NCBI GenBank assembly: GCA_964609825.1
Contig: CAZSSH010000004.1
Span: forward strand, 496,001 to 560,000
Length of the DNA stretch: 64,000 nucleotides
Direction of reading: 5' to 3'
From: CAZSSH01 sp964609825
GTDB lineage: Bacteria > Verrucomicrobiota > Lentisphaeria > Victivallales > Victivallaceae
Of the stretch, positions 51,698 to 59,927 are shown in pieces. The notes under the pieces were generated by a model that had not been told where the DNA came from, did not search any database, and saw only the letters and a list, made by a program, of their open reading frames with translations. The position numbers were made by a program, and so were the translations under genes. The number at the start of each line of letters is the position of its first letter. Within the stretch, counting starts at the first letter, position 1.

Positions 51698-52663
51698 ATG
51701 CAAAAAATATTGTTGATGACGGCATTGTTGCTGTTTTCGGCTGATTTGGCTGCCGACGATTTATCGGAGATGGCACATAAGATCGGAACGACGGAGTCAA
51801 GGGTGGTTGCTCCGGCATCGGTTGGCGCAATGGATTATATTTGTCAGCGCTTTTATGGGGAACAATTTAAAGTCATGCTCCAAGTGCTGCCCAAAATGCC
51901 CCAAGACAAGCAAAAGGCAAAAATCGAGCGGGAGATAAAGCTTACTGGGCAGTTTAAATACCTTGTTTGGGAAATGCTCCCGGAGCAATGGGCTGCCTTT
52001 CAAAGAGATAATGCCGGGAAAAACTTGGTCCTTTTTGAGAGCGTGGAGAGTGACGATGGTGATTTGGTGAACTATGTCGCCGGGATCGGCGCGGTTTCGG
52101 GGAATTCGGTGAAATTATTAACGCAGTTTAACCGCTCCAGTATCGGTCACGGCAATCTTGTGGCTTCAGAACTTTTGTTGGAAAAGGTTGATTTCATTGA
52201 GAAGTGGAATCAATTGGTCGATGAACAAGTCAGAAATCGTCCGGCAAAAGAAGAATCACTGGTGTTTGATTTGGCAAAAGTAAGAATTATCGGGGCGATT
52301 TCCATCCCTTTTATGGAGTATACGAGTGAGCATCTGCGGGGAAAACGCTCATTCATTTTGGACCGGCTTGACAAGGCATGTGATAACAACACACTCGATG
52401 ATGAAATTGCTAAACTGCAGCAGGAATATGCCCGAAAGGACATCAATCCGTTGGTGATTGGAGAGCAGTGGCGGATGCTGCAAGCCATGCCCGGAGAAGT
52501 GTCTTTTTACCATACGTTACTCGAAAAAAACGGGTTAACACTTTATGAGGAAGAGGGATTTCAATTAAAAAGGACAAATGATGTGATCATAAAATTTCCC
52601 ACCCAAAAGGGTTTTATCAAATATCATTACGATAAGCGCGTAACCAAAGATCATACAAAGTAA
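51698..52663 (+). CDS. Hypothetical exported protein
   Basis: A 321-residue protein with a signal peptide (MQKILLMTALLLFSADLAAD). The mature part is helical with charged stretches and no family recognised; YICQRFYGEQFKVMLQVLPK and YLVWEMLPEQWAAFQRD are notable aromatic-rich parts. The ATG at 51698 with AGGA upstream is chosen because it begins a proper signal peptide, not the earlier in-frame Met. It lies 5 bases before the deacetylase gene, which it may precede in one transcript. Base composition is intermediate between the AT-rich island and the backbone. Confidence 0.6.
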   Translation: MQKILLMTALLLFSADLAADDLSEMAHKIGTTESRVVAPASVGAMDYICQRFYGEQFKVMLQVLPKMPQDKQKAKIEREIKLTGQFKYLVWEMLPEQWAAFQRDNAGKNLVLFESVESDDGDLVNYVAGIGAVSGNSVKLLTQFNRSSIGHGNLVASELLLEKVDFIEKWNQLVDEQVRNRPAKEESLVFDLAKVRIIGAISIPFMEYTSEHLRGKRSFILDRLDKACDNNTLDDEIAKLQQEYARKDINPLVIGEQWRMLQAMPGEVSFYHTLLEKNGLTLYEEEGFQLKRTNDVIIKFPTQKGFIKYHYDKRVTKDHTK

Positions 52664-52668
52664 TCAAT

Positions 52669-53325
52669 ATGAAAAAAACGGTGATTTTAACCTTTGACGA
52701 CGCGGTGACGAGCCAGTTGACCCATGCCGTGCCGGTGTTGCTCCAACACGGCTTTGGCGCGACCTTTTATATTTGCCGGTTTGACGACGAGTGGCGGGCC
52801 AAGCACTCGCAGCATTTGCTGACGCTGGCGGAGGTGAAAAAGCTGCATGACCTCGGCTTTGAAATCGGCAACCATACTTGGAGCCACCCCAATTTGAATC
52901 AGTTGACCGTCGGGGAGATCGACCGCGAGGTCGGCTCGCTCAACGACTGGCTGGCCGGGGGCGGCATCCCGGCGCCGGTGACGTTTGCCTACCCCGGTGG
53001 GCCGTATGTGGACAAGGCCGTCCCCGTCCTCAAGGCCCATCATCTCAAGGCGGCGCGGATTGTCGGCGACGCTTCCTTGGACTTAACTAAGTTTGATCCC
53101 ATGCGCATCCCGGCGATTGCCGTCCAAAAGGATGATTTTGAGCTCTTTTTGCACGCCTTGTCGTTTGCCAATGTTGACCGGGCGGCGGTGCTGGTCTTTC
53201 ACGGGACGCCCGATATCGTTCACCCGTGGGTGGATACGTCGGCCGGATTTTTCGCCCGCTGCATGGCGCATTTGCATGAGCACGATTATCACGTTTGCTC
53301 CTTGCGGGACTATTTACAAATATGA
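52669..53325 (+). CDS. Polysaccharide deacetylase (NodB domain)
   Basis: A 218-residue carbohydrate esterase family 4-like protein without a signal peptide. Motif 1: VILTFDDAVTSQLTHAVPVL with the catalytic Asp and metal Asp; motif 2: IGNHTWSHPNLNQL, the zinc-binding His-x3-His; motif 3: FAYPGGPY. The C-terminal His of the family is likely in VLVFHGTPDIVHPW. Being cytoplasmic, it may act on a soluble sugar or other amide rather than on cell-wall polymers. It lies directly before an AraC regulator and a glycyl radical enzyme on the same strand, suggesting a shared pathway. Confidence 0.88.
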   Translation: MKKTVILTFDDAVTSQLTHAVPVLLQHGFGATFYICRFDDEWRAKHSQHLLTLAEVKKLHDLGFEIGNHTWSHPNLNQLTVGEIDREVGSLNDWLAGGGIPAPVTFAYPGGPYVDKAVPVLKAHHLKAARIVGDASLDLTKFDPMRIPAIAVQKDDFELFLHALSFANVDRAAVLVFHGTPDIVHPWVDTSAGFFARCMAHLHEHDYHVCSLRDYLQI

Positions 53326-53370
53326 GTGGTAGCCCGGAAGTTGATCAATACCGAAAAGCGGGACTGGAGT

Positions 53371-54273
53371 ATGGCAGAATACGATAAATTTTTCTTTTCG
53401 CCGCATCGGCCGGACGGGGATTGCGATTTTTCGCCGGTGGTGCGTCTGGCGCATGATTTCCCGGTGGCGCCGTCCTGGCGATTTTTCCGCAAAGAGGTCA
53501 TTGGCGATCATGCGATCCACTTTTTTTTGACCGGCAACGGTGTTTACAAACTCAACGGCCGCGAATACCGGATTTCACCCGGTTCGTTGTTTGTGGTGCG
53601 TCCGGGGGGCGGTTACAGCTTTAAGCTGGAGCCGAAATCATCGGTGCGCATGCTCAACATTCACTTTGATCTGGAGGACGACTCCCGGTTTGCGGCGGTT
53701 TACCCGTGCCCGGATGAGGCCGGTGCCGGCAAGCGCAAACTGCCGCCGGATTGGCCGGATTTTCAGCAAATTTCGCCGCCGGAGCGATTTTGCGAGGTCT
53801 TTTTTGCACTCCTCAATGCCGCCGGGACAGCGGTTGGCACGGCCGGTTTTTTGCTGTGCAAAGGTTTGATGATTAAAATATTGGCGCTGTTGCTGCAAAG
53901 TGCGGACCGTCCCGGCGACAAGGAAGGTTATGCCCGCGACCGGATTTTGCGGACGTTGGGCGCGGTTCGCGGTAATTTATCCGCGCCGCACCATCTTGCC
54001 GGTTTGGCTGCCGAGGCCGGGGTCAGCCGCTCGGTTTTTTGCGAAATTTGCCGCCGGAGCACGGGGTTGACGGTCCGCCAATACATTGAGCGCGAACGCA
54101 TCCGGCGCGCCGGTCTATTGTTGCTGTATGAAGACCACAGTCAAAAGGAGATTGCGGCAACTTGCGGTTTTTCCACGGTCCAGCATTTTTGCCGGGTGTT
54201 TAAACGCCATTATCAGATGTCGCCCGGAGAATTCCGGCGCAGTCATTTAATTCCGGACGATCAGATAAAATAA
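53371..54273 (+). CDS. AraC-family transcriptional regulator
   Basis: A 300-residue regulator. The N-terminal cupin (about 20-150) has IHFFLTGNGVYKLNGREYR and ISPGSLFVVRPGGGYSF, typical of sugar-sensing AraC proteins. The C-terminal double HTH spans about 195-295: HHLAGLAAEAGVSRSVFCEI then QKEIAATCGFSTVQHFCRVF with RVFKRHYQMSPGEFRRS. The ATG at 53371 is chosen; a GTG at 53326, one base past the deacetylase stop, would add 15 residues. It lies 65 bases before the glycyl radical enzyme gene, its likely target. Confidence 0.9.
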   Translation: MAEYDKFFFSPHRPDGDCDFSPVVRLAHDFPVAPSWRFFRKEVIGDHAIHFFLTGNGVYKLNGREYRISPGSLFVVRPGGGYSFKLEPKSSVRMLNIHFDLEDDSRFAAVYPCPDEAGAGKRKLPPDWPDFQQISPPERFCEVFFALLNAAGTAVGTAGFLLCKGLMIKILALLLQSADRPGDKEGYARDRILRTLGAVRGNLSAPHHLAGLAAEAGVSRSVFCEICRRSTGLTVRQYIERERIRRAGLLLLYEDHSQKEIAATCGFSTVQHFCRVFKRHYQMSPGEFRRSHLIPDDQIK

Positions 54274-54338
54274 AGACGGTTTGACCATTGATAGTTTTCC
54301 GTTAATCGCGTAAATTATATAAAAACGGAGGATTTATC

Positions 54339-56666
54339 ATGAATGCAAGATTGACCGCGCTGCTGCAGGATGTGAAACGCCGCCAAGGCTCGTTTCCGGA
54401 AGATTACAACATTATGAGCCGCGATGCCGCGCTGTATCGCGCCAACTTGACGGCCGGCCGCTCGGCAGTCCAGCTGCGCGCCAATCTGGTGCTGGAGCTG
54501 ATCCGCGCTTTTCCGCTTAAAATTTACGGCGATACGGTGATTGCCGGGGATCATTTGTGCGATCCGGTGTTTATGCGCTACAGTTATTTTTTCGGCTCCA
54601 ACGCTCCCGACCGTTTTTCTCTCAAACAGCGTCGCCGCGAACTCGCGCAAATCGATCCCGGGTTGAAATATGAGCAAGTCGAGGCGCTGGTCAGGCAATA
54701 TCATGTCCGGCTTTCCTCCGGCATGCCCGGCGAATGCACTCCTCACAGTCAGGACGGTTTGGCAGGTTGGGGGCAGCACGACTCGCTGGGGGTATTTATG
54801 GGCGGCGGCTGGATCGAAAACCACTCGATCCGCGATTATGCCAAATTGCTGCGTCTGGGATACGGCGGCATCCGGTGCGAGGTCGAGGCCGAGTTGTCGA
54901 AATTGCCAATCCGCTCCGTTGATTATGTCCGCAGAGAAAATTTTTTGCGGGCCGCGCTGGCGGTTTGCGACGCGGGGATATTATTGGGGAACCGGTATCG
55001 CGAACTCGCTGCCGCCGAGGCCGCCCGGTGTCAGGAGCCGGAGCGTCGCCAACGTTTGATGCAAATGGCCGAAATCTGCGGACGGGTCCCCCAATATGGT
55101 GCCCGCACATTGCGGGAGGCGGTGCAAGCGTTGTGGTTTGGCCATTTGATGGCATCGGGAGAGGATTTTATCAACGCCAACTCGCTGGGGCGTCTGGATC
55201 AGATACTTTACCCTTATTACGAGGCCGACCTCGCGGCGGGAGTGATCAATCGGGAGCAGGCGGTGGAGCTGTTGACCGAGCTGGCAATCAAACTATATTT
55301 GGATTATGACGTCCAGGCCATTACCCTCGGCGGCTGCGACGCATCCGGCAAATGCGCGGTCAACCAGCTCAGCTATCTGATGCTTGAGGCCACGCGTGAA
55401 TTCGGCGAAATCCGTGATTTGTCGGTGCGTCTCACGCCCGACACCCCGGCTGATTTCTTAAAGCAATGCGGCGGACTGGTGCTTAAGGGGGGCGGGATTC
55501 CCTTTTTTTTCAACGATCAAGCCTTTATTCCGGCGTTGAGCGCCCGCGGCGTTGCGCTGGCGGATGCCCGCGATTATGCGCCGATCGGCTGCATTGAGCT
55601 GACGATCCCCGGCAAGGCCAACCCGCATGCGGTTTCCGGGTGGCTGGGATTGCTGAAAATTTTGGAGCTTACCGTTTTTGGCGGGGTGGATCCCCGCTCC
55701 GGCCGCTTGCTGGGGCTGGAGTTGCCGTCGTTGGACCAAATCGGTTCATTTGATCAATTTATGCTCAATTTCCAAAAGCAAACGGAGCTTTTTGCCTCGC
55801 GTCTGGTTTATTGCTGTCGCCGCGGCGAAATCGCCCAGCGTGAATTCGGCCCGCTGCCGGTGCAATCGGTGCTGACCGACGATTGCATCCGCCGCGGGGC
55901 CGATTTGACCGACGGCGGCGCGATCTACAATTATCACAGTCTATGTCTCATGGGGGTCCCCGATACCGCGGATGCGCTTTATGTGTTAAAGCAATTGGTA
56001 TTTACCGAAAAATCCGTCTCTCCGGTCACCTTGATGCAGGCGTTGCGCGCCGATTTTGTCGGATTTGAAGCCTTGCGTCAGCAGCTGCTGTCCCAGCCCA
56101 AATACGGCAATCATCACCCGCAAGTCGATGCATTGGCAAGTCAGGCGGCCAATCACTTTATTGATCTCATGGATCGCTGGAGTGAGCCGGACAACCGTTT
56201 GCTGGTGCACCTTTTCACCTTTAAACTCAATATTGATTTCGGCAAACACTGCGGCGCCACGCCGGACGGACGCAAAGCCGGGGAGCCGCTCGCTTACAGT
56301 CTCTCCGCCCATCAGGGCCGCGACCAAAACGGGGTGACCGCACTGTTGCAAAGCATCGCCCGGATGCCGCATCACCGGGCCGGAGGCGCCAGTGCGGCCA
56401 TCATTGATTTGCATCCGTCGTGGTTTAACGGGGATCCGGACGACGGTGCGGCGCTTTTGTCTTCGATTATCCAAGGTGCGCTGGCGCTGGGCGTCGGTCA
56501 GATGCAGTTTAACGTGGTGAGTGCCGAAATGCTCCAACGGGCCCAAACCGACCCCGAGCATTACGGCAATATCCCGGTGCGGGTGGCCGGATACTCGCAA
56601 ATTTTCAGGTTGATAGAGCCGGAGTTGCAGGATCATATTATTGCCCGGCACAAGCATACAAATTAA
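54339..56666 (+). CDS. Glycyl radical enzyme of the PFL/diol-dehydratase superfamily, unknown substrate
   Basis: A 775-residue oxygen-sensitive enzyme. The glycyl radical loop is VRVAGYSQIF with Gly751 near the C-terminus. The thiyl Cys418 is in APIGCIELTIPG, followed two residues later by Glu420, the Cys-x-Glu arrangement of dehydratase and lyase types (glycerol, choline, hydroxyproline enzymes), not the Cys-Cys of true pyruvate formate-lyase. A conserved His is in GGWIENHSIRDYAKLL, and the barrel strand NSLGRLDQILYPYYEADL is typical. The ATG has ACGGAGGA upstream. No radical SAM activase lies within the window. AraC and deacetylase genes upstream suggest an inducible carbohydrate or polyol pathway. 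Confidence 0.88.
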   Translation: MNARLTALLQDVKRRQGSFPEDYNIMSRDAALYRANLTAGRSAVQLRANLVLELIRAFPLKIYGDTVIAGDHLCDPVFMRYSYFFGSNAPDRFSLKQRRRELAQIDPGLKYEQVEALVRQYHVRLSSGMPGECTPHSQDGLAGWGQHDSLGVFMGGGWIENHSIRDYAKLLRLGYGGIRCEVEAELSKLPIRSVDYVRRENFLRAALAVCDAGILLGNRYRELAAAEAARCQEPERRQRLMQMAEICGRVPQYGARTLREAVQALWFGHLMASGEDFINANSLGRLDQILYPYYEADLAAGVINREQAVELLTELAIKLYLDYDVQAITLGGCDASGKCAVNQLSYLMLEATREFGEIRDLSVRLTPDTPADFLKQCGGLVLKGGGIPFFFNDQAFIPALSARGVALADARDYAPIGCIELTIPGKANPHAVSGWLGLLKILELTVFGGVDPRSGRLLGLELPSLDQIGSFDQFMLNFQKQTELFASRLVYCCRRGEIAQREFGPLPVQSVLTDDCIRRGADLTDGGAIYNYHSLCLMGVPDTADALYVLKQLVFTEKSVSPVTLMQALRADFVGFEALRQQLLSQPKYGNHHPQVDALASQAANHFIDLMDRWSEPDNRLLVHLFTFKLNIDFGKHCGATPDGRKAGEPLAYSLSAHQGRDQNGVTALLQSIARMPHHRAGGASAAIIDLHPSWFNGDPDDGAALLSSIIQGALALGVGQMQFNVVSAEMLQRAQTDPEHYGNIPVRVAGYSQIFRLIEPELQDHIIARHKHTN

Positions 56667-56715
56667 GTCCGGCAAACGGCAAAACGGGGATCGGGGGCTT
56701 GCAAATAGGGCTTCG

Positions 56716-56747
56716 TTGCGTTATATTAAAGTTACAGTAAATATAAC
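56716..56747 (+). promoter_or_regulatory. Promoter of the MerR gene with operator-like spacer
   Basis: -35 TTGCGT (56716-56721) and -10 TATAAC (56742-56747) are separated by 20 bases, the long spacer typical of MerR-controlled promoters. The spacer holds AAAGTTACAGTAAATAT (56728-56744), 12 of 17 positions like the dyad in the dxs promoter. Confidence 0.6.
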
Positions 56748-56763
56748 CAATTGAGGTGTTGCC

Positions 56764-57225
56764 GTGTCCGCTCAAATATCCTATGACAAGACCCCCAGGT
56801 ACACGGTCAAAGAGGTCGCCGAAAAGACCGGCCTCTCGACCTATACCGTCCGCTATTATGAAAACTCGGGGCTGATCCCCGGCGTGGACCGCACCGGCGG
56901 CAATATCCGCATGTTTTCCGACTACAATCTGGGCTGGCTGCGGTTGGTCCACTGTCTGCGCGCGACCGGCCTTGCCATTGACAAAATCCGGCATTATATC
57001 AAGCTTTGTTTTGAGGGCGACGCCACCATCCCTGAGCGCGCCGAGTTGATTTTTAAGCAGGAAAAAGTCCTGCGCGACCAGCTCGACGCCCTCAATAAGC
57101 AAATGGAGGTGCTGCAATACAAGAAGCAATACTATGAGCAGCTTTTGAAAAATCCGCAGGCGGGCCCGGATTGTCTCAACCCTTTGCGCCAAAAGGCTGA
57201 GCCGGGCATCACGCCGCAGAAATAA
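56764..57225 (+). CDS. MerR-family transcriptional regulator
   Basis: A 153-residue regulator. The winged HTH spans 12-80: YTVKEVAEKTGLSTYTVRYY, ENSGLIPGVDRTGGNIRMFS, then LRATGLAIDKIRHYIKLCFE. A dimerisation coiled coil follows (RAELIFKQEKVLRDQLDALN, KQMEVLQYKKQYYEQLL). It resembles the AdhR/YyaN branch, which responds to aldehydes or redox stress. The GTG start at 56764 is the only good choice. Cysteines near 62, 79 and 138 could sense electrophiles (inference). It ends one base before the dxs stop on the other strand. Confidence 0.9.
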   Translation: MSAQISYDKTPRYTVKEVAEKTGLSTYTVRYYENSGLIPGVDRTGGNIRMFSDYNLGWLRLVHCLRATGLAIDKIRHYIKLCFEGDATIPERAELIFKQEKVLRDQLDALNKQMEVLQYKKQYYEQLLKNPQAGPDCLNPLRQKAEPGITPQK

Positions 57226-57226
57226 T

Positions 57227-58975
57227 CTAGCTTTGCAGCGCCGCCGTCACGTCGGCGGCAATCAACTCGGGCGTCAGATGATACTGGCGATAAAGCTCGT
57301 CCAGGGGGATGCGGTCGGTGAACTCCTTGTCGCCGCCGAAGCTCAGGACTTTGACATCGCTCGCCCCGTAAAAACGCGCCACTTTTTCGCCGAAACCGCC
57401 GGATAAAATCCCGTCCTCCAGGGTGACGATGAGCTCATGATCGAGCTTCAAATCCGTCAACAGCTCCTGATCGACCTGAGAGTAAATCCGGGGGTTGATC
57501 ACGGTGGCGTCAATCCCGCATTTTGTCAGCAAGGCTTGCACTTTTTGCCCTAGCGTGTAAAAATTGCCCAGGCCGAGGATGGCGACTTTTTGCCCCCGGC
57601 GGGTGATCGCAAATTTGCCGAGCAATGTTTCGTCAAAGGTCACCGTTTCTCCGTTGGAAATCACTTCGCGGGGGAGGCGGATTGCCACCGGATGCGCGGT
57701 TTGCCCGATCGACCAATTAAGCATGGCAAGGTACTCCTCCTTGGTCACCGGGGCGAGGCAGATTAGATTGGGGATGTTGCCCGTGAGCGACATGTCAAAC
57801 GCGCCCGAGTGGGTCGCCGACGCGCCGGAGATGCCGCCCCAGTAAATCAGGATAGTGGCCGGATTGTTGTTGAGACAAAGATCCTGCATCAGTTGGTCAT
57901 AGGTACGCTGGAGAAACGTTCCCAAAATCGCCAGCACCGGTTTGGCGCCGTTTTTGGCCAAGCCGGAGGCCAAAGCCACCGCGTGCTCCTCGGCGATGCC
58001 GACGTCGATGAATTGTTTGCCAGCTTTTTTACGGAAATCGATTCCCATTCCGACTGCGCCGGGGGTGGCCGGGTTGATCACCATCACCGTCGGGTCGCTT
58101 TTGATTTTTTGCAGCAAATAATTGGCGGTAATCGTGTTGTAGTTTTCGGTCGCGGCGGCGGGGGCGGCCGTGGCGGCGGCGGGAAGCCGCCAGTGTCCGG
58201 CCTCCTGATTGGCCTCGGCCCACGCATCGCCCTTGCCCTTAAAGGTATGGATATGCACCACCAGGGGGCGCACCGCATTTTTGGCTTGGACAAAGGCGGC
58301 AATCAGGGCGTCGATGTCGTTGCCGCTCTCGACGTAAAGATAGTCCAGACCGACAGTTTTGAAAAAGTTGTTGGCTGCCTTGCCTTTGCTCGCGCGGAGC
58401 TCGGCCAAATTGCGGTAGACGCCGCCATGGTTGGGGGCGATGGACATCTCGTTGTCATTGACGACGATCAAAAACTGGCTGTCGAGCATGGCGGCATTGT
58501 TGAGCCCCTCAAAGGCTTCGCCGCCGGTGAGCGAGCCGTCACCGATGACGGCGATGATTTTTTCGTCGCTGCCCTTGAGATCGCGCGCCATGACAAGCCC
58601 GAGCGCGAGACTCACCGAGGTCGAAGTGTGACCGACAAAAAACGAGTCGTGCAAACTTTCGGCGGGGGCGGTGTAGCCGGAGTAATCGTTATATTTGGCC
58701 GGGTCCAAAAAGCCGTCTTTGCGTCCGGTCAGGATTTTGTGGGGATAGCACTGGTGCGAAACATCCCAGACGATCCGGTCGCGCGGCGAGTCAAAGACGT
58801 AGTGCAGGGCAATCGCGGCCTCGACGATGCCGAGGTTGGAGCCCAAGTGCCCGCCGGTGGCATCGAGCTTTTTAAGGATGGCCGCGCGGATTTCCGCTGC
58901 GAGGTGCGGCAGCTCCGCTTGGGCGATATTTTTAAGGTCATCGGGACTGTTGACGGTATCTAAATAGTGTGTCAT
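57227..58975 (-). CDS. dxs: 1-deoxy-D-xylulose-5-phosphate synthase
   Basis: A 582-residue thiamine-diphosphate enzyme at the head of the MEP isoprenoid path and of thiazole synthesis. Seen: LDATGGHLGSNLGIVEAAIA, DRIVWDVSHQCYPHKILTGR, the ThDP motif IAVIGDGSLTGGEAFEGLNN (GDG), and FIDVGIAEEHAVALASGLA with the catalytic Glu. It is shorter than the E. coli enzyme (620), as in clostridial short forms. ATG at 58975 with GGAGTAAG upstream. Its promoter has a MerR-type dyad; the MerR gene converges on it. Confidence 0.93.
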   Translation of the reverse strand: MTHYLDTVNSPDDLKNIAQAELPHLAAEIRAAILKKLDATGGHLGSNLGIVEAAIALHYVFDSPRDRIVWDVSHQCYPHKILTGRKDGFLDPAKYNDYSGYTAPAESLHDSFFVGHTSTSVSLALGLVMARDLKGSDEKIIAVIGDGSLTGGEAFEGLNNAAMLDSQFLIVVNDNEMSIAPNHGGVYRNLAELRASKGKAANNFFKTVGLDYLYVESGNDIDALIAAFVQAKNAVRPLVVHIHTFKGKGDAWAEANQEAGHWRLPAAATAAPAAATENYNTITANYLLQKIKSDPTVMVINPATPGAVGMGIDFRKKAGKQFIDVGIAEEHAVALASGLAKNGAKPVLAILGTFLQRTYDQLMQDLCLNNNPATILIYWGGISGASATHSGAFDMSLTGNIPNLICLAPVTKEEYLAMLNWSIGQTAHPVAIRLPREVISNGETVTFDETLLGKFAITRRGQKVAILGLGNFYTLGQKVQALLTKCGIDATVINPRIYSQVDQELLTDLKLDHELIVTLEDGILSGGFGEKVARFYGASDVKVLSFGGDKEFTDRIPLDELYRQYHLTPELIAADVTAALQS

Positions 58976-59007
58976 AGCTTACTCCAATCTTGTTATAGCT
59001 ATTAATC

Positions 59008-59037
59008 AACATAACAGTTAGAGTAACTGTAAGTCAA
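59008..59037 (-). promoter_or_regulatory. Promoter of dxs with perfect dyad in the spacer
   Basis: Minus-strand -35 TTGACT (59037-59032) and -10 TATGTT (59013-59008), spacer 18. The perfect dyad ACAGTTA-N3-TAACTGT (59014-59030) fills the spacer, where MerR proteins bind and twist promoter DNA. Confidence 0.65.
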
Positions 59038-59217
59038 GCGTGTTCCGAAAAAAATATCAAAAAAAGTTGAAATTTGTTGCCGAAACGAACATTAACCACG
59101 GTGGATTGGTTTTGCGCCGACAACATTTTGTATTGGCGTAAGTAGTATCCAAAGATGAATTAATATCGGTTTTGATGAAAAATATAATTTTTTTTGCAAT
59201 TTTAATGTAAAGCAAAC

Positions 59218-59246
59218 TTGACATTTTGTAAAAAATAGATTATAAT
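59218..59246 (+). promoter_or_regulatory. Consensus sigma-70 promoter of the membrane protein/XRE operon
   Basis: TTGACA (59218-59223), a 17-base spacer and TATAAT (59241-59246): an exact match to the sigma-70 consensus, followed by an AAGGAG ribosome site before the start at 59280. Such a strong promoter in front of a regulator suggests that repression is normally in force. Confidence 0.85.
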
Positions 59247-59279
59247 ATGTAATATAAACCAAACAAAAAGGAGAAAATT

Positions 59280-59705
59280 ATGAGTGTACTGGAGCGGCAG
59301 GCGAGGTTTATGATTAACGTCATTGTCTGGACGATTTTTATTTATCTGGTAGTCGGAGGGTGCAGTCACTATCATCCGGGGGCGCTGACGGTCTTTGGTC
59401 TTTACGGTCTTTTGGGGTTAACTCAATTGATCGGTCGCCGCGAGCGGCTTGCCGGCAAAGTGATTTATGATGAGCGCGATTTGGCCATCGGGCGCAAGGC
59501 GACGGTAATCGGCTACTCGGTTTTTTGGGTGGTGTTTGTGGTGGCATTGATGTTGCCGCTTTTTTACTATGGCCCCGACGGTCAGATTACCATCCACCCG
59601 GCCATCTGTGCGGCGGTAATGATCAATGCGGCGGTTTCGATTATTTTTTTGACCCGCTCAATTGTTATTTTGGCGCTCTACCGCTGGGGGAATGGCAATG
59701 TCTGA
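59280..59705 (+). CDS. Four-helix membrane protein paired with an XRE regulator
   Basis: A 141-residue inner-membrane protein with four helices (MINVIVWTIFIYLVVGG, LTVFGLYGLLGLTQLIG, IGYSVFWVVFVVALMLPLF, AVMINAAVSIIFLTRS) and a cytoplasmic DERDLAIGRKAT loop resembling DUF2178-type proteins that are commonly linked to small XRE regulators. Its function is unknown. ATG with AAGGAG upstream, behind a consensus promoter; its end overlaps the XRE gene by 8 bases. Confidence 0.75.
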   Translation: MSVLERQARFMINVIVWTIFIYLVVGGCSHYHPGALTVFGLYGLLGLTQLIGRRERLAGKVIYDERDLAIGRKATVIGYSVFWVVFVVALMLPLFYYGPDGQITIHPAICAAVMINAAVSIIFLTRSIVILALYRWGNGNV

Positions 59706-59919
59706 AAAAGGAAATCTCACCAATCTCATCCGGCGGCTGCGCTTTGAGCACGGCGAAATGACTCAACAGGAGCTGGCCGACTTGACCGGCGTCACCCGCC
59801 AGACGATTATGGCGCTGGAGTCGGGCAAATACAATCCGTCATTGGAGTTGGCGTTTCGCATCGCCGGGGTGTTTCACGCTACAGTGGATCAAGTATTTCA
59901 ATACGAAAAACTTGATTAG
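59698..59919 (+). CDS. Small XRE-family HTH regulator
   Basis: A 73-residue single-domain regulator: LTNLIRRLRFEHGEMTQQEL, ADLTGVTRQTIMALESGKYN then PSLELAFRIAGVFHATVDQVF. The five-helix XRE fold is complete and resembles YozG/YvaO-type mini-regulators. The ATG at 59698 has GGGGG at the right distance; the Met two codons earlier does not. It is translationally coupled to the membrane protein and likely represses their shared promoter. Confidence 0.9.
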   Translation: MSEKGNLTNLIRRLRFEHGEMTQQELADLTGVTRQTIMALESGKYNPSLELAFRIAGVFHATVDQVFQYEKLD

Positions 59920-59927
59920 CCAAACCG

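Noticed and set aside
48989..52668. Intact integrative element with tRNA-Ser as attachment site
   Set aside because: No second copy of the tRNA 3' end, no complete integrase and no mobile-element cargo genes were found; only a remnant is supported.
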